A stretch of 32,143 bases of DNA from Bacillota bacterium (GTDB taxonomy: Bacteria > Bacillota > Bacilli > Alicyclobacillales > SLC66), in NCBI GenBank assembly GCA_021785975.1, contig JAJYOE010000005.1:1-32143 (forward strand), given 5' to 3'. Each line of letters opens with the position of its first letter. Within the stretch, counting starts at the first letter, position 1. Position numbers and translations under genes: made by a program. Shown in pieces: positions 7,772 to 16,286 of the stretch. The notes beneath the pieces are model-generated. The model did no database searches, had not been told where the DNA came from, and worked only from the letters and a program-made list of their open reading frames with translations.

Positions 7772-9097
7772 TCATGAGTCGCGATTTTGTGTGCGTAGAG
7801 GGATGAGGACGGTAAACTGGCTCCCTTGTCCTTCCTGACTGCGGACATGAAGGGTACCGCCGTGAGCTTCAACAATCCATTTGACAATCGACAAACCAAG
7901 TCCCATGCCGCTTGCTTGAGAACGACTCGCATCTCCTTGATAAAATCGGTCAAAAATGCGCGTCAGTTCATCTGGTTTCATGCCTATCCCTGTATCAGAT
8001 ACTTCCCATTGCACAGATCGTTTCATCATCGAGCAACTGAGTGTCATCTGTCCGTTTTTTTCAGTAAACTTGCGGGCATTATCCAGCAAATTGAAAAGCA
8101 CCTGACGAATGCGTTCCGGGTCAATGCTCCCCTCTATTCCTTCAGCTACATTGACTTTCAATGCTATTTCGCTCGCTTCACAAAGTGGTGCGAACTGTTC
8201 CGCTATTTCTCGTGTTAGCGCTGAAATATCCGTGTGTTTGAGCACGAGTTGCGCCGTATTGGCATCCGAGCGAGCAAGTGTTAAAAGGTGGTCTAGTAAT
8301 CGGCTAAGGCGCTTGGATTCAGAAAATATACCGTGAATCGTGTGAACCTGGCGATCTGTCCAATCTTCCGTGTGCCCAAGCAGCCACTCCGAATTGGCTT
8401 GTATGGAAGCTAAGGGGGTGCGGAGCTCATGTGATGCATCTGCCACAAACTGCACCTGTCGATTCCACGCTTTGCGAATGGGCACCAATGCCCGATCAGC
8501 CAAGATGAATCCGATGGCGATTGCGATCGCAACACCAAGCACAATCCCTGTAATGGTGATCCAGCGCAACTCTCTTAAGGTCTCCAGCACACCCCCGATA
8601 TTGCGAAGTCCCATCACGAGAAGTGGCCTACTGATGCCGCCTGCATTTACGGAGACAGGAATGACGACGAGACGGACTGGTTGTTGCTCAATGGTGATAT
8701 TTTCAGGGCGAACCGGTCGAACAAAAGCTTTAAGTTGGCGGATGTCTGAACTGGTGAGGTATTTTGGCGCAGGGAAAGCCAACGTGCCATCGGGGCGCCA
8801 TACGATCACGCCAAGCGGTTGGCCGTTTAATGGAGATACGATGGTTCTTTGTTGACCATCCAACCGCCCTTGAGGATGAAGGGGTTGGGGATGTGGCGGT
8901 TCCGCAAGAGAGGGCGGTTTTTTTCCTGATTGAACTGTCTGAAGCACGGGTTGCAATTGAATGATCATATTTCGATCTGCATTGTTAATCAATTGGACAC
9001 TTAAAAAACTGTAGATGGAAATCGAAAATATCGCCAATATGCCCGCGACGACAATTGAATTCCATAATACCAGGCGCCATCTTGTTCGCCAGAACAT
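7772..9097 (-). CDS. Two-component sensor histidine kinase
   Basis: Membrane histidine kinase that should phosphorylate the regulator encoded just upstream. I start it at ATG 9097 (MFWRTRWRLVLWNS), where TGATG overlaps the stop codon of the regulator by one base and implies translational coupling; the track start 9160 lies inside the regulator gene. In 441 residues: transmembrane segment 1 (about 10-32), an extracytoplasmic region of about 130 residues rich in Pro and Gln, transmembrane segment 2 (about 172-195), HisKA with His223 in 'ADASHELRTPLAS', N box 'VLFNLLDNARKF', G1 'VSDTGIGM', F 'FDRFYQG', G2 'GMGLGLSIVKW'. No PAS domain and no full HAMP are evident. The stimulus is not deducible. 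Confidence 0.93.
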   Translation of the reverse strand: MFWRTRWRLVLWNSIVVAGILAIFSISIYSFLSVQLINNADRNMIIQLQPVLQTVQSGKKPPSLAEPPHPQPLHPQGRLDGQQRTIVSPLNGQPLGVIVWRPDGTLAFPAPKYLTSSDIRQLKAFVRPVRPENITIEQQPVRLVVIPVSVNAGGISRPLLVMGLRNIGGVLETLRELRWITITGIVLGVAIAIAIGFILADRALVPIRKAWNRQVQFVADASHELRTPLASIQANSEWLLGHTEDWTDRQVHTIHGIFSESKRLSRLLDHLLTLARSDANTAQLVLKHTDISALTREIAEQFAPLCEASEIALKVNVAEGIEGSIDPERIRQVLFNLLDNARKFTEKNGQMTLSCSMMKRSVQWEVSDTGIGMKPDELTRIFDRFYQGDASRSQASGMGLGLSIVKWIVEAHGGTLHVRSQEGQGSQFTVLIPLRTQNRDS

Positions 9098-9777
9098 CAG
9101 TGGCCTTCTTTCTTCAAAGAGAATCCAATGCCGCGTTGTGTAGCGATGTAATCTCCACACCCGATGCCCGCGAGTTTTTTTCGTAAATAATGGACGTAGA
9201 CATCGACGACATTATCACTCGCTTCAGAATCAAATCCCCAAACTCTTTCAAACAGCTGCTCGCGTGTGAGAATCCGTTCACGATTGGTCATAAAAAATTC
9301 CAGCATCGAGTATTCAGTGGAACTTAACGAGACCATCAATTCTCCGGATGAGGCGGTATGATGAGTGGTATCGAGCGACAAATCGTGGTACGAAATGATC
9401 CCTTCGTCCCCTAATGCCCCTTGTCTACGCCAAACAGCGCGCATCCGCGCCAATAGCTCCACGACAGCAAACGGCTTTACCACATAATCGTCAGCTCCAA
9501 CATCGAGTCCCCGCACCCGGTCGTCTACGGCATCGCGAGCGGTCACGAGAATCACCGGTGTTTGTGGAGAGGCCGTTCGAATGCGTCTAGTAATCTCTAA
9601 CCCATCGATATCGGGCAACATGATATCGAGCAGGATCATATCATAAGATCCTTCAGTGGCGAGCCACAAACCATCATTGCCGTTTGCGGCGTCATCCACC
9701 TCGTAGCCTTCTTCTGTCAGCGCACTGACCATGGCTCGCAATATTTGTTCATCGTCTTCTACCACTAATATTCTCAT
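9097..9777 (-). CDS. OmpR/PhoB-family response regulator
   Basis: DNA-binding response regulator, partner of the kinase at 7772-9097. Start taken at ATG 9777 (MRILVVEDDEQILRAM) with GAGGGG 6 nt upstream, giving 226 residues, the usual length; the track start at 9801 lies within the inverted repeat. The receiver domain shows acidic residues D8/D9, phospho-acceptor D51 in 'MILLDIMLPDIDG', and Lys in 'VVKPFA'. The C-terminal winged helix ends with 'LTREQLFERVWGFDSEASDNVVDVYVHYLRKKL'. It lies 95 bp downstream of ilvN on the same strand, with a strong inverted repeat between, so its transcription may be separate or modulated. Target genes are unknown. Confidence 0.94.
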   Translation of the reverse strand: MRILVVEDDEQILRAMVSALTEEGYEVDDAANGNDGLWLATEGSYDMILLDIMLPDIDGLEITRRIRTASPQTPVILVTARDAVDDRVRGLDVGADDYVVKPFAVVELLARMRAVWRRQGALGDEGIISYHDLSLDTTHHTASSGELMVSLSSTEYSMLEFFMTNRERILTREQLFERVWGFDSEASDNVVDVYVHYLRKKLAGIGCGDYIATQRGIGFSLKKEGH

Positions 9778-9795
9778 TGATTTCCCCTCTATCTC

Positions 9796-9845
9796 TATCA
9801 TAGCGAAGTCTATCCGAGACGAAAAGGATAGACTTCGCTATGATA
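9796..9845 (-). repeat. Perfect 20-bp inverted repeat between ilvN and the response regulator
   Basis: TATCATAGCGAAGTCTATCC (9796-9815) and its exact complement (9826-9845) flank a 10-nt loop. On the minus-strand transcript the hairpin starts 27 nt after the ilvN stop codon and ends just before the purine-rich ribosome binding site of the response regulator. No U-tract follows, so it is not a standard intrinsic terminator. It may be an mRNA-stabilising or processing stem at the ilv operon end, or a protein-binding operator. Confidence 0.9.
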
Positions 9846-9872
9846 ATATGGAACAGAAGTTTTAATGTTTGA

Positions 9873-10364
9873 TTAGAATGGCTTCCGACCACGGGCGATA
9901 GCGGTGACTCCCGTACGGCAGATTTGAAGAATGCCGTAAGGAGTTAGTAATTCGATCATCGCTTCTATTTTTTCAGTGTCCCCAACAATCTGAACCACCA
10001 GGGAATCCGAACTTACATCGGCGATGGTGGCGCGAAATGTTTCCGCCAGCGTCATGATCTCGGGCCTTTTTACAGGTTCAGCCTCCACTTTAATCAGTGC
10101 GAGTTCCCTTGCCACGAGCGGTTCTTCACTTAAAATGCTGATATTCACCACATCGATTAACTTCTCCACTTGATTGATCACCTGGTGCATGATTCGGTCA
10201 TCACCTAATGTGACAATAATCATTCGAGACATGCCAGGTTGTTCCGAAGGTCCCACGGTGATGCTGTCAATGTTAAATCCGCGGCGGTTGAAAAGGGCGG
10301 AGACCCTTTGCAGTACTCCGGGATGATCATTGACAAGGATGGCAACAGTATGGTGATGGTTCAT
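9873..10364 (-). CDS. ilvN: Acetolactate synthase small (regulatory) subunit
   Basis: Regulatory subunit of acetohydroxyacid synthase (branched-chain amino acid synthesis), which confers activation and valine feedback inhibition. In 163 residues, the N-terminal ACT domain shows 'HTVAILVNDHPGVLQRVSALFNRRGFNIDSITVGPSE' and the C-terminal domain shows 'ETFRATIADVSSDSLVVQIVGDTEKIEAMIELL'. The start overlaps the ilvB stop by 4 bp (ATGA), so the two are translationally coupled. Also called ilvH in Bacillus nomenclature. Confidence 0.96.
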   Translation of the reverse strand: MNHHHTVAILVNDHPGVLQRVSALFNRRGFNIDSITVGPSEQPGMSRMIIVTLGDDRIMHQVINQVEKLIDVVNISILSEEPLVARELALIKVEAEPVKRPEIMTLAETFRATIADVSSDSLVVQIVGDTEKIEAMIELLTPYGILQICRTGVTAIARGRKPF

Positions 10365-12070
10365 TTTTCATCATCTCCCAACATCATTTCATGCAACGCT
10401 TTTCCACCAGGCACGACAGGGTACACATTTTCACTGGAGGGGACGACAAATTCAACGAGCACAGGACCCTTGACAGCAAGTGCTTCCTGCCAGACTTGCT
10501 CTGCTTCTGTTTTGTTCGTGGCGCGTAGTCCCTTGACGCCATAGGCTTCCGCCAATTTGACAAAATCAGGACTGCCACTCAGGTCAATTTCACTGTAACG
10601 CTCCTCAAACGCCACTTCCTGCAACTGTCTGACCATGCCAAGCACCTCGTTGTTGATCACGACCACCTTCACTGGAATGTGGTGGATGGCGCAGACGGCG
10701 AGCTCGTGGGAACTCATCTGGATGCCGCCATCACCGTTGATGGAGATCACGAGCGCATCAGGGTTTCCAATTTGCGCACCAATGGCAGATGGCAGCCCGA
10801 ATCCCATCGTGCCCATCCCGCCAGATGAAATCAAGCTCCTCGGACGTGTAAACGGATAATATTGAGCGGTCCAGAACTGGTGCTGGCCGACATCTGTCGT
10901 GATAAAGGCTTCCCCTTTCGTCGTTCGGTGCAATAGTTCAATCACCCACTGTGGTTTTAAGACTTCTTCAGAATCTTGGTAGCGAAGCGGGTGCGATGAT
11001 TTCCATTCCGCAATGGTTTCGAGCCAGGTTGCCGTTGGCAATGAAGAAACTTTTGGCAGCGCATAGTTCAATACGTGTTTGACGTCCCCTATCACTGGGT
11101 ATCTGGTGGGGATGTTTTTCCCGATTTCTGCTTTATCGACATCGATATGGGCGATCTCCGCATGCGGGGCAAACCTCGATGCGTTCATGGTGAGACGATC
11201 GTCAAACCTTGCGCCGACAGAAATCAAAAGGTCGGATTGTTGAATGGCCATATTGGCCGCATATGAGCCATGCATTCCCGGCATGCCCACCCACAGTGGA
11301 TGTTGGCTTGGAAATCCGCCTAGACCAAGGAACGTGGTGACAACAGGGATCCCTGATTTCTCTGCAAATTTGATAAGTTCATTACTAGCATCCGCGTGCA
11401 TGACACCTGCTCCTGCCAATAACACCGGGTGTTTGGCCTGGCCAAGAGCGGCAAGAAGATCATCAATCTGTGGTTCATCAATGTCGCGGCGGATCTGGTA
11501 ACCAGGTAAACTAACGGCTTCTGGCCAGACAAATGTTGTCTCTTTGGCGGTGACGTCCTTCGGAATGTCGACCAGCACCGGCCCTTTTCGCCCCGTATTC
11601 GCGATATAAAAGGCTTCCCGGATCGTTCGTGCAATGTCATTCACATCGCGGACAAAATAGCTGTGTTTGGTCACAGGCATGGTCATTCCTACGATGTCTG
11701 CTTCCTGGAATGCATCGGTGCCGATCATTGAAAGTGGCACGTTGCCGGTGATGATGACGAGTGGTACGGAGTCGATGTGTGCTGTGGCAATCCCTGTAAT
11801 CAAATTGGTGGCACCAGGCCCAGAAGTGACCACGCAAACGCCCACTTTGCCAGTGGCCCTTGCATAACCGTCTGCCGCATGGATGGCGCCCTGTTCATGG
11901 CGGGCCAAATAGTGTCGTAATTCGTTATTTTTATAGATTTCATCGTAAAAATTGAGGATGCTTCCGCCCGGGTATCCGAAGATGCATTCGACACCTTCAA
12001 GAAGCAGTGATCGAAGCAATATTTCCGAACCGGGGATCCGATCTTGTGACAACAGATGGGACGTGTTCAT
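10361..12070 (-). CDS. ilvB: Acetolactate synthase large (catalytic) subunit
   Basis: ThDP-dependent condensation of pyruvate to acetolactate or with 2-oxobutyrate to acetohydroxybutyrate. The 569 residues are typical. Visible features are 'IFGYPGGSILNFYDEIY', catalytic Glu in 'YLARHEQGAIHAADGYAR', 'GPGATNLITGIATAHIDSVP', FAD-domain 'VGARFDDRLT', and the ThDP/Mg motif 'SINGDGGIQMSSHELAV...VINN'. The SD (AGGAGG) is 8 nt before the ATG. It heads a minus-strand ilvB-ilvN unit with no ilvC or leu genes in the window. The 240-bp upstream gap shows no T-box-like leader. Confidence 0.96.
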   Translation of the reverse strand: MNTSHLLSQDRIPGSEILLRSLLLEGVECIFGYPGGSILNFYDEIYKNNELRHYLARHEQGAIHAADGYARATGKVGVCVVTSGPGATNLITGIATAHIDSVPLVIITGNVPLSMIGTDAFQEADIVGMTMPVTKHSYFVRDVNDIARTIREAFYIANTGRKGPVLVDIPKDVTAKETTFVWPEAVSLPGYQIRRDIDEPQIDDLLAALGQAKHPVLLAGAGVMHADASNELIKFAEKSGIPVVTTFLGLGGFPSQHPLWVGMPGMHGSYAANMAIQQSDLLISVGARFDDRLTMNASRFAPHAEIAHIDVDKAEIGKNIPTRYPVIGDVKHVLNYALPKVSSLPTATWLETIAEWKSSHPLRYQDSEEVLKPQWVIELLHRTTKGEAFITTDVGQHQFWTAQYYPFTRPRSLISSGGMGTMGFGLPSAIGAQIGNPDALVISINGDGGIQMSSHELAVCAIHHIPVKVVVINNEVLGMVRQLQEVAFEERYSEIDLSGSPDFVKLAEAYGVKGLRATNKTEAEQVWQEALAVKGPVLVEFVVPSSENVYPVVPGGKALHEMMLGDDEK

Positions 12071-12309
12071 CGATTATTCCTCCTAAAAATGTCCAATGCG
12101 TTCGCCCGCATATTGAACCCGATGGTAGCATGAATGAAAGGTCTCAAAAGTGAGATTTATCACACTATTTAGATAGTTTCGTGAATCTATGATGATGGAT
12201 AAAGGTATGTCATTAATCTGCTACACTATGTTCAAGAATGTATAGAACATGTGAAACGAGAGGGCGTTACTTATTCCCTCGATGGGCATATGGCGGGAGG
12301 GAATAACGA
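12071..12309. promoter_or_regulatory. Divergent intergenic region ilvB / MFS permease
   Basis: This 239-bp gap should hold both promoters. I see short inverted repeats TCTCA-AAAG-TGAGA (12142-12155), ACTAT-TTAG-ATAGT (12164-12177) and ATGTTC...GAACAT (near 12228-12250), but no convincing -35/-10 pair. No T-box antiterminator or long leader-peptide arrangement is seen before ilvB. Confidence 0.4.
12271..12306 (+). promoter_or_regulatory. Hairpin that would bury the SD of the MFS gene
   Basis: TTATTCCCTC (12271-12280) pairs perfectly with GAGGGAATAA (12297-12306) around a 16-nt loop. The right arm contains the GGAGGGA ribosome binding site of the ATG at 12310, so folding would hide it. This suggests translational control, but only if transcription starts upstream of 12271. 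Confidence 0.5.
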
Positions 12310-13491
12310 ATGCGGCGCTTTCTTTGGGCCTCCTATGGAATGTACTTGTTAGCGGGCAGCATCAGCGTGTTGTTTGGTGCGATTATGCCACAATTGGTGG
12401 CCTATTACCATACCACGTACACGACAGGCGGATTGCTTGTTCTCACTCAATCCGTTGGTTTTATTCTTGGCGTGTTGCTGACGGTCAATTTGATGAAAAA
12501 ATATCATCAAAGGGTGATTTTAACCGGTTCGGCGCTGGTGGTGTTCATAGCACTGGCAGGTTTTCTTTTTTGGCCGCCGTTATCTGTGCTCTTCGTCCTG
12601 GTGATCATCAATGGAATAGGCGTTTCGGCCATTGAGACTTCGGTGGCTTCTTATATTATGGAATTATTTGAAGGAAGGCGCGCAGTGGTCATGAGTCGCC
12701 TGGAAGTGGCTTTTGGTTTAGGGGCTTTGGGGATGCCCGCCATCGCCAGCGTGCTGATTGCGATGGGTAGCTGGCGCTTTTCCTCTTTTCCGCTTGCCGC
12801 ACTGGCGCTGGGGTTGATCATTGTATGGCGAACCATGCCAATCACTGACACTTCACCCCATCATGTCGGTTATGCGGATGCGCGAACTGCTGCACCGCCA
12901 GCCTTTTCATCACGCAATGCGCTGTATCGAATCTTGGCGTTATTTCTTGTGCTGATTTTCATTTATGTGGGAGTGGAAGGCAGCTTGAACAGCTTTTTAC
13001 CCACTATTTTTACAGTTTATATAAAAACTAAGCCGTATTTAGCATCGCTTAGTACTACCGTATTCTGGATTGCTATGGTCGTTGGACGCATGGCGATCGG
13101 TTGGATCGTTCACCGCGTCAGCTATGAGCGGTATTTGCTGGGGAGCTTATTGCTCTCCGTGGTGTTCTTCCTGTTATTTGCTCAGTTCCATACCTCGCTG
13201 TGGTCCTATGTCATCGTATGTGGTCTTGGATTCTCGATGTCTGCCATTTATTCTGTCACGATGGTGTATGCCAATCATACGTTTCCTGGTCGGGAACGAT
13301 TCGTTACGAGCGCGGTGACTGGATTTGCGGGAATGGGAATGGCGGTATTTCCTGCGATCATCGGGTATGCGGTATCCCACCTGTTGCCTTGGCAGGTGTT
13401 GTGGCTTCTTTTGCTATTTGCGATCATCATGCTGCTGATTTTTTGGGCGATCGATGGAAGTTTGCGAATCATGCGGCGGCGTACTGAGTAA
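12310..13491 (+). CDS. MFS permease
   Basis: A 393-residue Major Facilitator Superfamily transporter in the cytoplasmic membrane with about 12 hydrophobic segments. The SD (GGAGGGA) is 7-8 nt before the ATG. The central cytoplasmic loop (around residues 178-205) is hydrophilic, and the second half contains 'VVGRMAIGWIVHRVSYER', a loop 8-9 MFS motif with G-R/W-R residues. The overall look is of the FHS/sugar-type or unknown-substrate branch; the substrate cannot be told. The shadow ORFs in the track within it are not genes. Confidence 0.88.
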   Translation: MRRFLWASYGMYLLAGSISVLFGAIMPQLVAYYHTTYTTGGLLVLTQSVGFILGVLLTVNLMKKYHQRVILTGSALVVFIALAGFLFWPPLSVLFVLVIINGIGVSAIETSVASYIMELFEGRRAVVMSRLEVAFGLGALGMPAIASVLIAMGSWRFSSFPLAALALGLIIVWRTMPITDTSPHHVGYADARTAAPPAFSSRNALYRILALFLVLIFIYVGVEGSLNSFLPTIFTVYIKTKPYLASLSTTVFWIAMVVGRMAIGWIVHRVSYERYLLGSLLLSVVFFLLFAQFHTSLWSYVIVCGLGFSMSAIYSVTMVYANHTFPGRERFVTSAVTGFAGMGMAVFPAIIGYAVSHLLPWQVLWLLLLFAIIMLLIFWAIDGSLRIMRRRTE

Positions 13492-13587
13492 ACTGGGAAA
13501 ATTTTAGTCAATAGGAACGTTTGATTTTGGCGATGGCAGGTGGTACACTTATATCGAACATACGTTCTGTTTGCGGGAGGTGTTCAC

Positions 13588-13875
13588 TTGCGACCACTTG
13601 CAGAAATAAGGCGGCATATCTTGTTGCAGCGATTGTACGAGCGGATCAAACAAGTGGGAAAATCGTCCGCGAGGCATCTTCAAGCAAATGATATCCAGTT
13701 GCTTCATGTGGAGACCCGTCAGTTTGATGTATTGGTGGAGTACAAATATCGGGGACTTATTTATGAAGCCATGTATACCATCCCAATGTTGGATGCGGAG
13801 ATCGAAGGATGGTTGGCTGATTCGCCGTTTGTCATGAAGCAAGAGACTAATCCATCATATGATAGACAAAATTAA
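13588..13875 (+). CDS. Small protein of unknown function
   Basis: I place the start at TTG 13588, since GGGAGGTG lies 5 nt upstream; the track start 13540 has no SD. The product then has 95 residues, begins MRPLAEIRRHILLQRLYERIKQVG, and is a soluble basic N-terminal helix followed by an alternating beta-like stretch (DVLVEYKYRGLIYEAMYTIPML) and an acidic C-terminus. No signal peptide, transmembrane segment or known motif is seen. It ends 17 bp before the alpha/beta hydrolase and may share transcripts with it. I do not recognise the family. Confidence 0.6.
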   Translation: MRPLAEIRRHILLQRLYERIKQVGKSSARHLQANDIQLLHVETRQFDVLVEYKYRGLIYEAMYTIPMLDAEIEGWLADSPFVMKQETNPSYDRQN

Positions 13876-13887
13876 TTAAGGTATAAT
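13859..13887 (+). promoter_or_regulatory. Promoter with perfect -10 immediately before the hydrolase ATG
   Basis: TATAAT at 13882-13887 is preceded by ATGATA (13859-13864, 4 of 6 matches to TTGACA) at exactly 17 bp. The transcript would start at about 13893-13895, i.e. at the ATG itself, which would make a leaderless mRNA. Confidence 0.45.
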
Positions 13888-13892
13888 CGTTC

Positions 13893-14630
13893 ATGATGGA
13901 AAACATAATCAGAATCACTTACCAATCAGCAGCGTATCAAGTCATCGGTTTTATGGCTAGGCCAGATGTCGGCAAAGTGAAGGGGAAGCTTCCGGGACTG
14001 GTGTATTGTCGTGGAGGCATTGGGCGAGTCGGAATGGTTCGACCGGAATGGGTACAGGCATTCGCGTCCAGGGGATTTGTGGTCATGGCTCCCGCTTATC
14101 GAGGTAACGAGGGCGGGGAAGGGCGCGATGAATTTGGCGGTGCAGATGTTGAAGATACTAACGCCGCTGTCCGTTATCTTCGCGAGTTACCTGAAGTTGA
14201 TCCGGATCGGGTGTCTATCATGGGATTTTCAAGAGGAGCAGTCAATGCGTTTCAGACGGCGATCGAGGAGCCTGGGGTGCATCGATTGGTGCTGTGGGGT
14301 GGGGTATCCGATCTCGCTGCTACCTATGAAGAGCGTGTTGATTTGAGAAGAATGCTCCGGCGAGTCATTGGCGGGACCCCTGTGAGGAAATCCGAAAATT
14401 ATCAAAAGCGGTCTGCCATTTATCATGCGGCGGAAATTTCCTGTCCCGTCCTCATCGTCCATGGCACTGCCGATGAGCAGGTGGAGGTGACGCACGCCTA
14501 TCGCATGATCGAAGCGCTCCATCAAGCTGGGAAACCTTTTGCTGCTCACCTTTATGACGGGATTGGTCATCATCCACCGGAGCCGATCTGGTCTGCGGTC
14601 GTCGATCGGTGGACAGAGTGGTTAAGATAG
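13893..14630 (+). CDS. Alpha/beta hydrolase, prolyl-oligopeptidase (S9) type
   Basis: A 245-residue cytoplasmic serine hydrolase with the catalytic triad visible: nucleophile Ser113 in 'IMGFSRGAVNAF', Asp in 'VLIVHGTADEQVEV', His in 'YDGIGHHPPEP'. 'GFVVMAPAYRGNEGGEGRDEFGG' before the nucleophile elbow is typical of S9C-like peptidases/dienelactone-hydrolase relatives. There is no beta-propeller, so it is the catalytic domain alone. The ATG at 13893 has only a poor, distant SD (AAGG) and sits right after a -10 box. Thirteen bp separate it from the gamma-glutamyltransferase gene, so the two probably work in the same pathway, perhaps peptide turnover. Confidence 0.85.
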   Translation: MMENIIRITYQSAAYQVIGFMARPDVGKVKGKLPGLVYCRGGIGRVGMVRPEWVQAFASRGFVVMAPAYRGNEGGEGRDEFGGADVEDTNAAVRYLRELPEVDPDRVSIMGFSRGAVNAFQTAIEEPGVHRLVLWGGVSDLAATYEERVDLRRMLRRVIGGTPVRKSENYQKRSAIYHAAEISCPVLIVHGTADEQVEVTHAYRMIEALHQAGKPFAAHLYDGIGHHPPEPIWSAVVDRWTEWLR

Positions 14631-14643
14631 AGAAGGTGTCACG

Positions 14644-16254
14644 ATGAATCCTACTAATGCAAGTTATCCCTATCGTTCGCGAAGAATGGTCATGCACGCG
14701 CGCCGCGGTATGGTTGCTACATCGTCTTATCTCGCCGCGCAAGCAGGTCTTTCCATTTTGCAGAAACAAGGGAATGCCATTGATGCGGCGATTGCCACTG
14801 CCGCTGCACTGACGGTGCTCGAGCCGACTTCCAACGGGATTGGCGGTGATGCGTTTGCCATTGTCCACGTGAATGGGGAACTTTTTGGATTAAATTCAAG
14901 TGGCCAGTCTCCCGCAGGAATTTCGCTACAGTCAGTTCGCAATCAAGGGCGACAAGAGATGCCGAAGTATGGGTGGTTGCCAGTGACAGTTCCTGGAGCT
15001 CCCAGAGCGTGGGCAGAATTGTCACAACGCTTTGGGAAACTGCCTTTTGCGACTTGTTTGGAGCCTGCCATCAGTTATGCAGAGGAAGGGTACCCTTTGT
15101 CGCCAATTCTTGCAAAGGGTTGGGCGCGCGCTTTTGAAATTTACCGGAAGGCGCTGCAAGGGGATGAATTTCGCCATTGGTTCGATGCGTTTGCGCCGTG
15201 TGCGAGGGCACCGAAGGAAGGAGAAATCTGGCGTTCTGCGGATCACGCCAAAACACTCCGACGCATTGCAGATACATGTGCAGAAGATTTTTACATGGGC
15301 GATTTGGCGGAAAAAATAGATCGTTTTTCAAGGGACACAGGAGGATTTTTGCGAAAGTCCGATCTGGAAACCTATCGAGCTGAGTGGGTGGAACCCGTCA
15401 AGGTGTCTTACCGGGGGTACGATGTGTGGGAACTGCCGCCTAACGGTCAGGGATTAATTGCGCTGATGGCGTTAAACACGTTGAATCATCTGACGTTGTT
15501 TGAGCGGGAATCTATGGAAACGTATCACGCCCAGATTGAAGCTATCAAATTGGCGTTTGCGGACGGGAAATTGCACATTACAGACCCCGATTACATGAGG
15601 ATTTCTGCGTCTGCTTTACTTGATCCCGTGTTCGCCAAAGAGCGGGCGGCGGAGATTCGCGAAGTGGCGCTAGACCCGGTGCCGGGCAGGCCGCCAGCAG
15701 GTGGGACGGTATACCTTGCCACGGCTGATGGAGATGGCAACATGGTGTCCTACATTCAAAGCAATTACATGGGGTTCGGTTCGGGACTCGTAGTACCTGG
15801 AACCGGAATCGCCTTACAAAATCGTGGGCATACGTTCTCCCTTGACGAGCGTGACGTAAATGTATTGGCTCCGGGAAAGCGTACGTACCACACTATAATT
15901 CCGGGTTTTCTAGGAAAGGGGGACGATTATATCGGTCCCTTTGGCGTGATGGGCGGGTATATGCAGCCTCAGGGACATGTTCAGGTCGCATCGAATCTGA
16001 TCGATTTTCACATGAATCCGCAGTCTGCACTGGATGCACCACGTTGGCAATGGATGGAGGGCAAAAAAGTCATTGTCGAACCGGAAGTTTCACAAGCGAT
16101 AGTGGATGGGTTGCGCTCAAAAGGGCACGAGGTAGAAGTGAGCGCGGATCGTGGCGTGTTTGGTCGCGGCCAAGCCATTTTGCGAGACTCTGAAACCGGC
16201 GTGCTTACAGGCGGTACGGAACCGCGGACGGACAGCGGCATCGCCTGCTGGTAA
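14644..16254 (+). CDS. Gamma-glutamyltransferase family protein (YwrD-like)
   Basis: An Ntn-hydrolase that should self-cleave before the nucleophile Thr355 in 'PPAGG-TVYLATADGDGN' and then hydrolyse or transfer gamma-glutamyl groups from glutathione-like compounds. The 536 residues suit the YwrD branch. The N-terminal part shows 'ATSSYLAAQAGLSILQKQGNAIDAAIATAAALTVLEPTSNGIGGDAFAIV'-type sequence, with the small subunit ending 'GTEPRTDSGIACW'. No signal peptide is seen (MNPTNASYPYRSRR), so unlike secreted GGTs it should be cytoplasmic, which also holds for YwrD. The SD is AGAAGGTG. It sits between the S9-type hydrolase and the chromate transporter pair. Confidence 0.9.
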   Translation: MNPTNASYPYRSRRMVMHARRGMVATSSYLAAQAGLSILQKQGNAIDAAIATAAALTVLEPTSNGIGGDAFAIVHVNGELFGLNSSGQSPAGISLQSVRNQGRQEMPKYGWLPVTVPGAPRAWAELSQRFGKLPFATCLEPAISYAEEGYPLSPILAKGWARAFEIYRKALQGDEFRHWFDAFAPCARAPKEGEIWRSADHAKTLRRIADTCAEDFYMGDLAEKIDRFSRDTGGFLRKSDLETYRAEWVEPVKVSYRGYDVWELPPNGQGLIALMALNTLNHLTLFERESMETYHAQIEAIKLAFADGKLHITDPDYMRISASALLDPVFAKERAAEIREVALDPVPGRPPAGGTVYLATADGDGNMVSYIQSNYMGFGSGLVVPGTGIALQNRGHTFSLDERDVNVLAPGKRTYHTIIPGFLGKGDDYIGPFGVMGGYMQPQGHVQVASNLIDFHMNPQSALDAPRWQWMEGKKVIVEPEVSQAIVDGLRSKGHEVEVSADRGVFGRGQAILRDSETGVLTGGTEPRTDSGIACW

Positions 16255-16286
16255 CTTAGGAATAGGAAGGGGCGTAAGGTGCAGCA

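Noticed and set aside
8370-8855. 161-residue plus-strand ORF antisense to the histidine kinase
   Set aside because: Shadow of a real gene whose kinase motifs are clear on the minus strand; low-complexity Ser/Arg/Met composition and no SD.
9796-9845. Intrinsic terminator for ilvBN
   Set aside because: The stem is strong but no U-tract follows on the minus strand, so a standard terminator call is not supported.
10384-12000. Several short ORFs on both strands across ilvB
   Set aside because: All are shadows without SDs; the 569-residue ilvB frame carries complete family motifs.
12071-12309. T-box or leader-peptide attenuator before ilvB
   Set aside because: The gap is short, no T-box sequence or terminator-antiterminator pair is visible, and no peptide rich in Leu, Val or Ile codons is present.
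12282-12635. 117-residue ORF overlapping the MFS gene
   Set aside because: Out-of-frame shadow; the MFS frame has the SD and the membrane-protein pattern, and this frame begins inside the leader hairpin.
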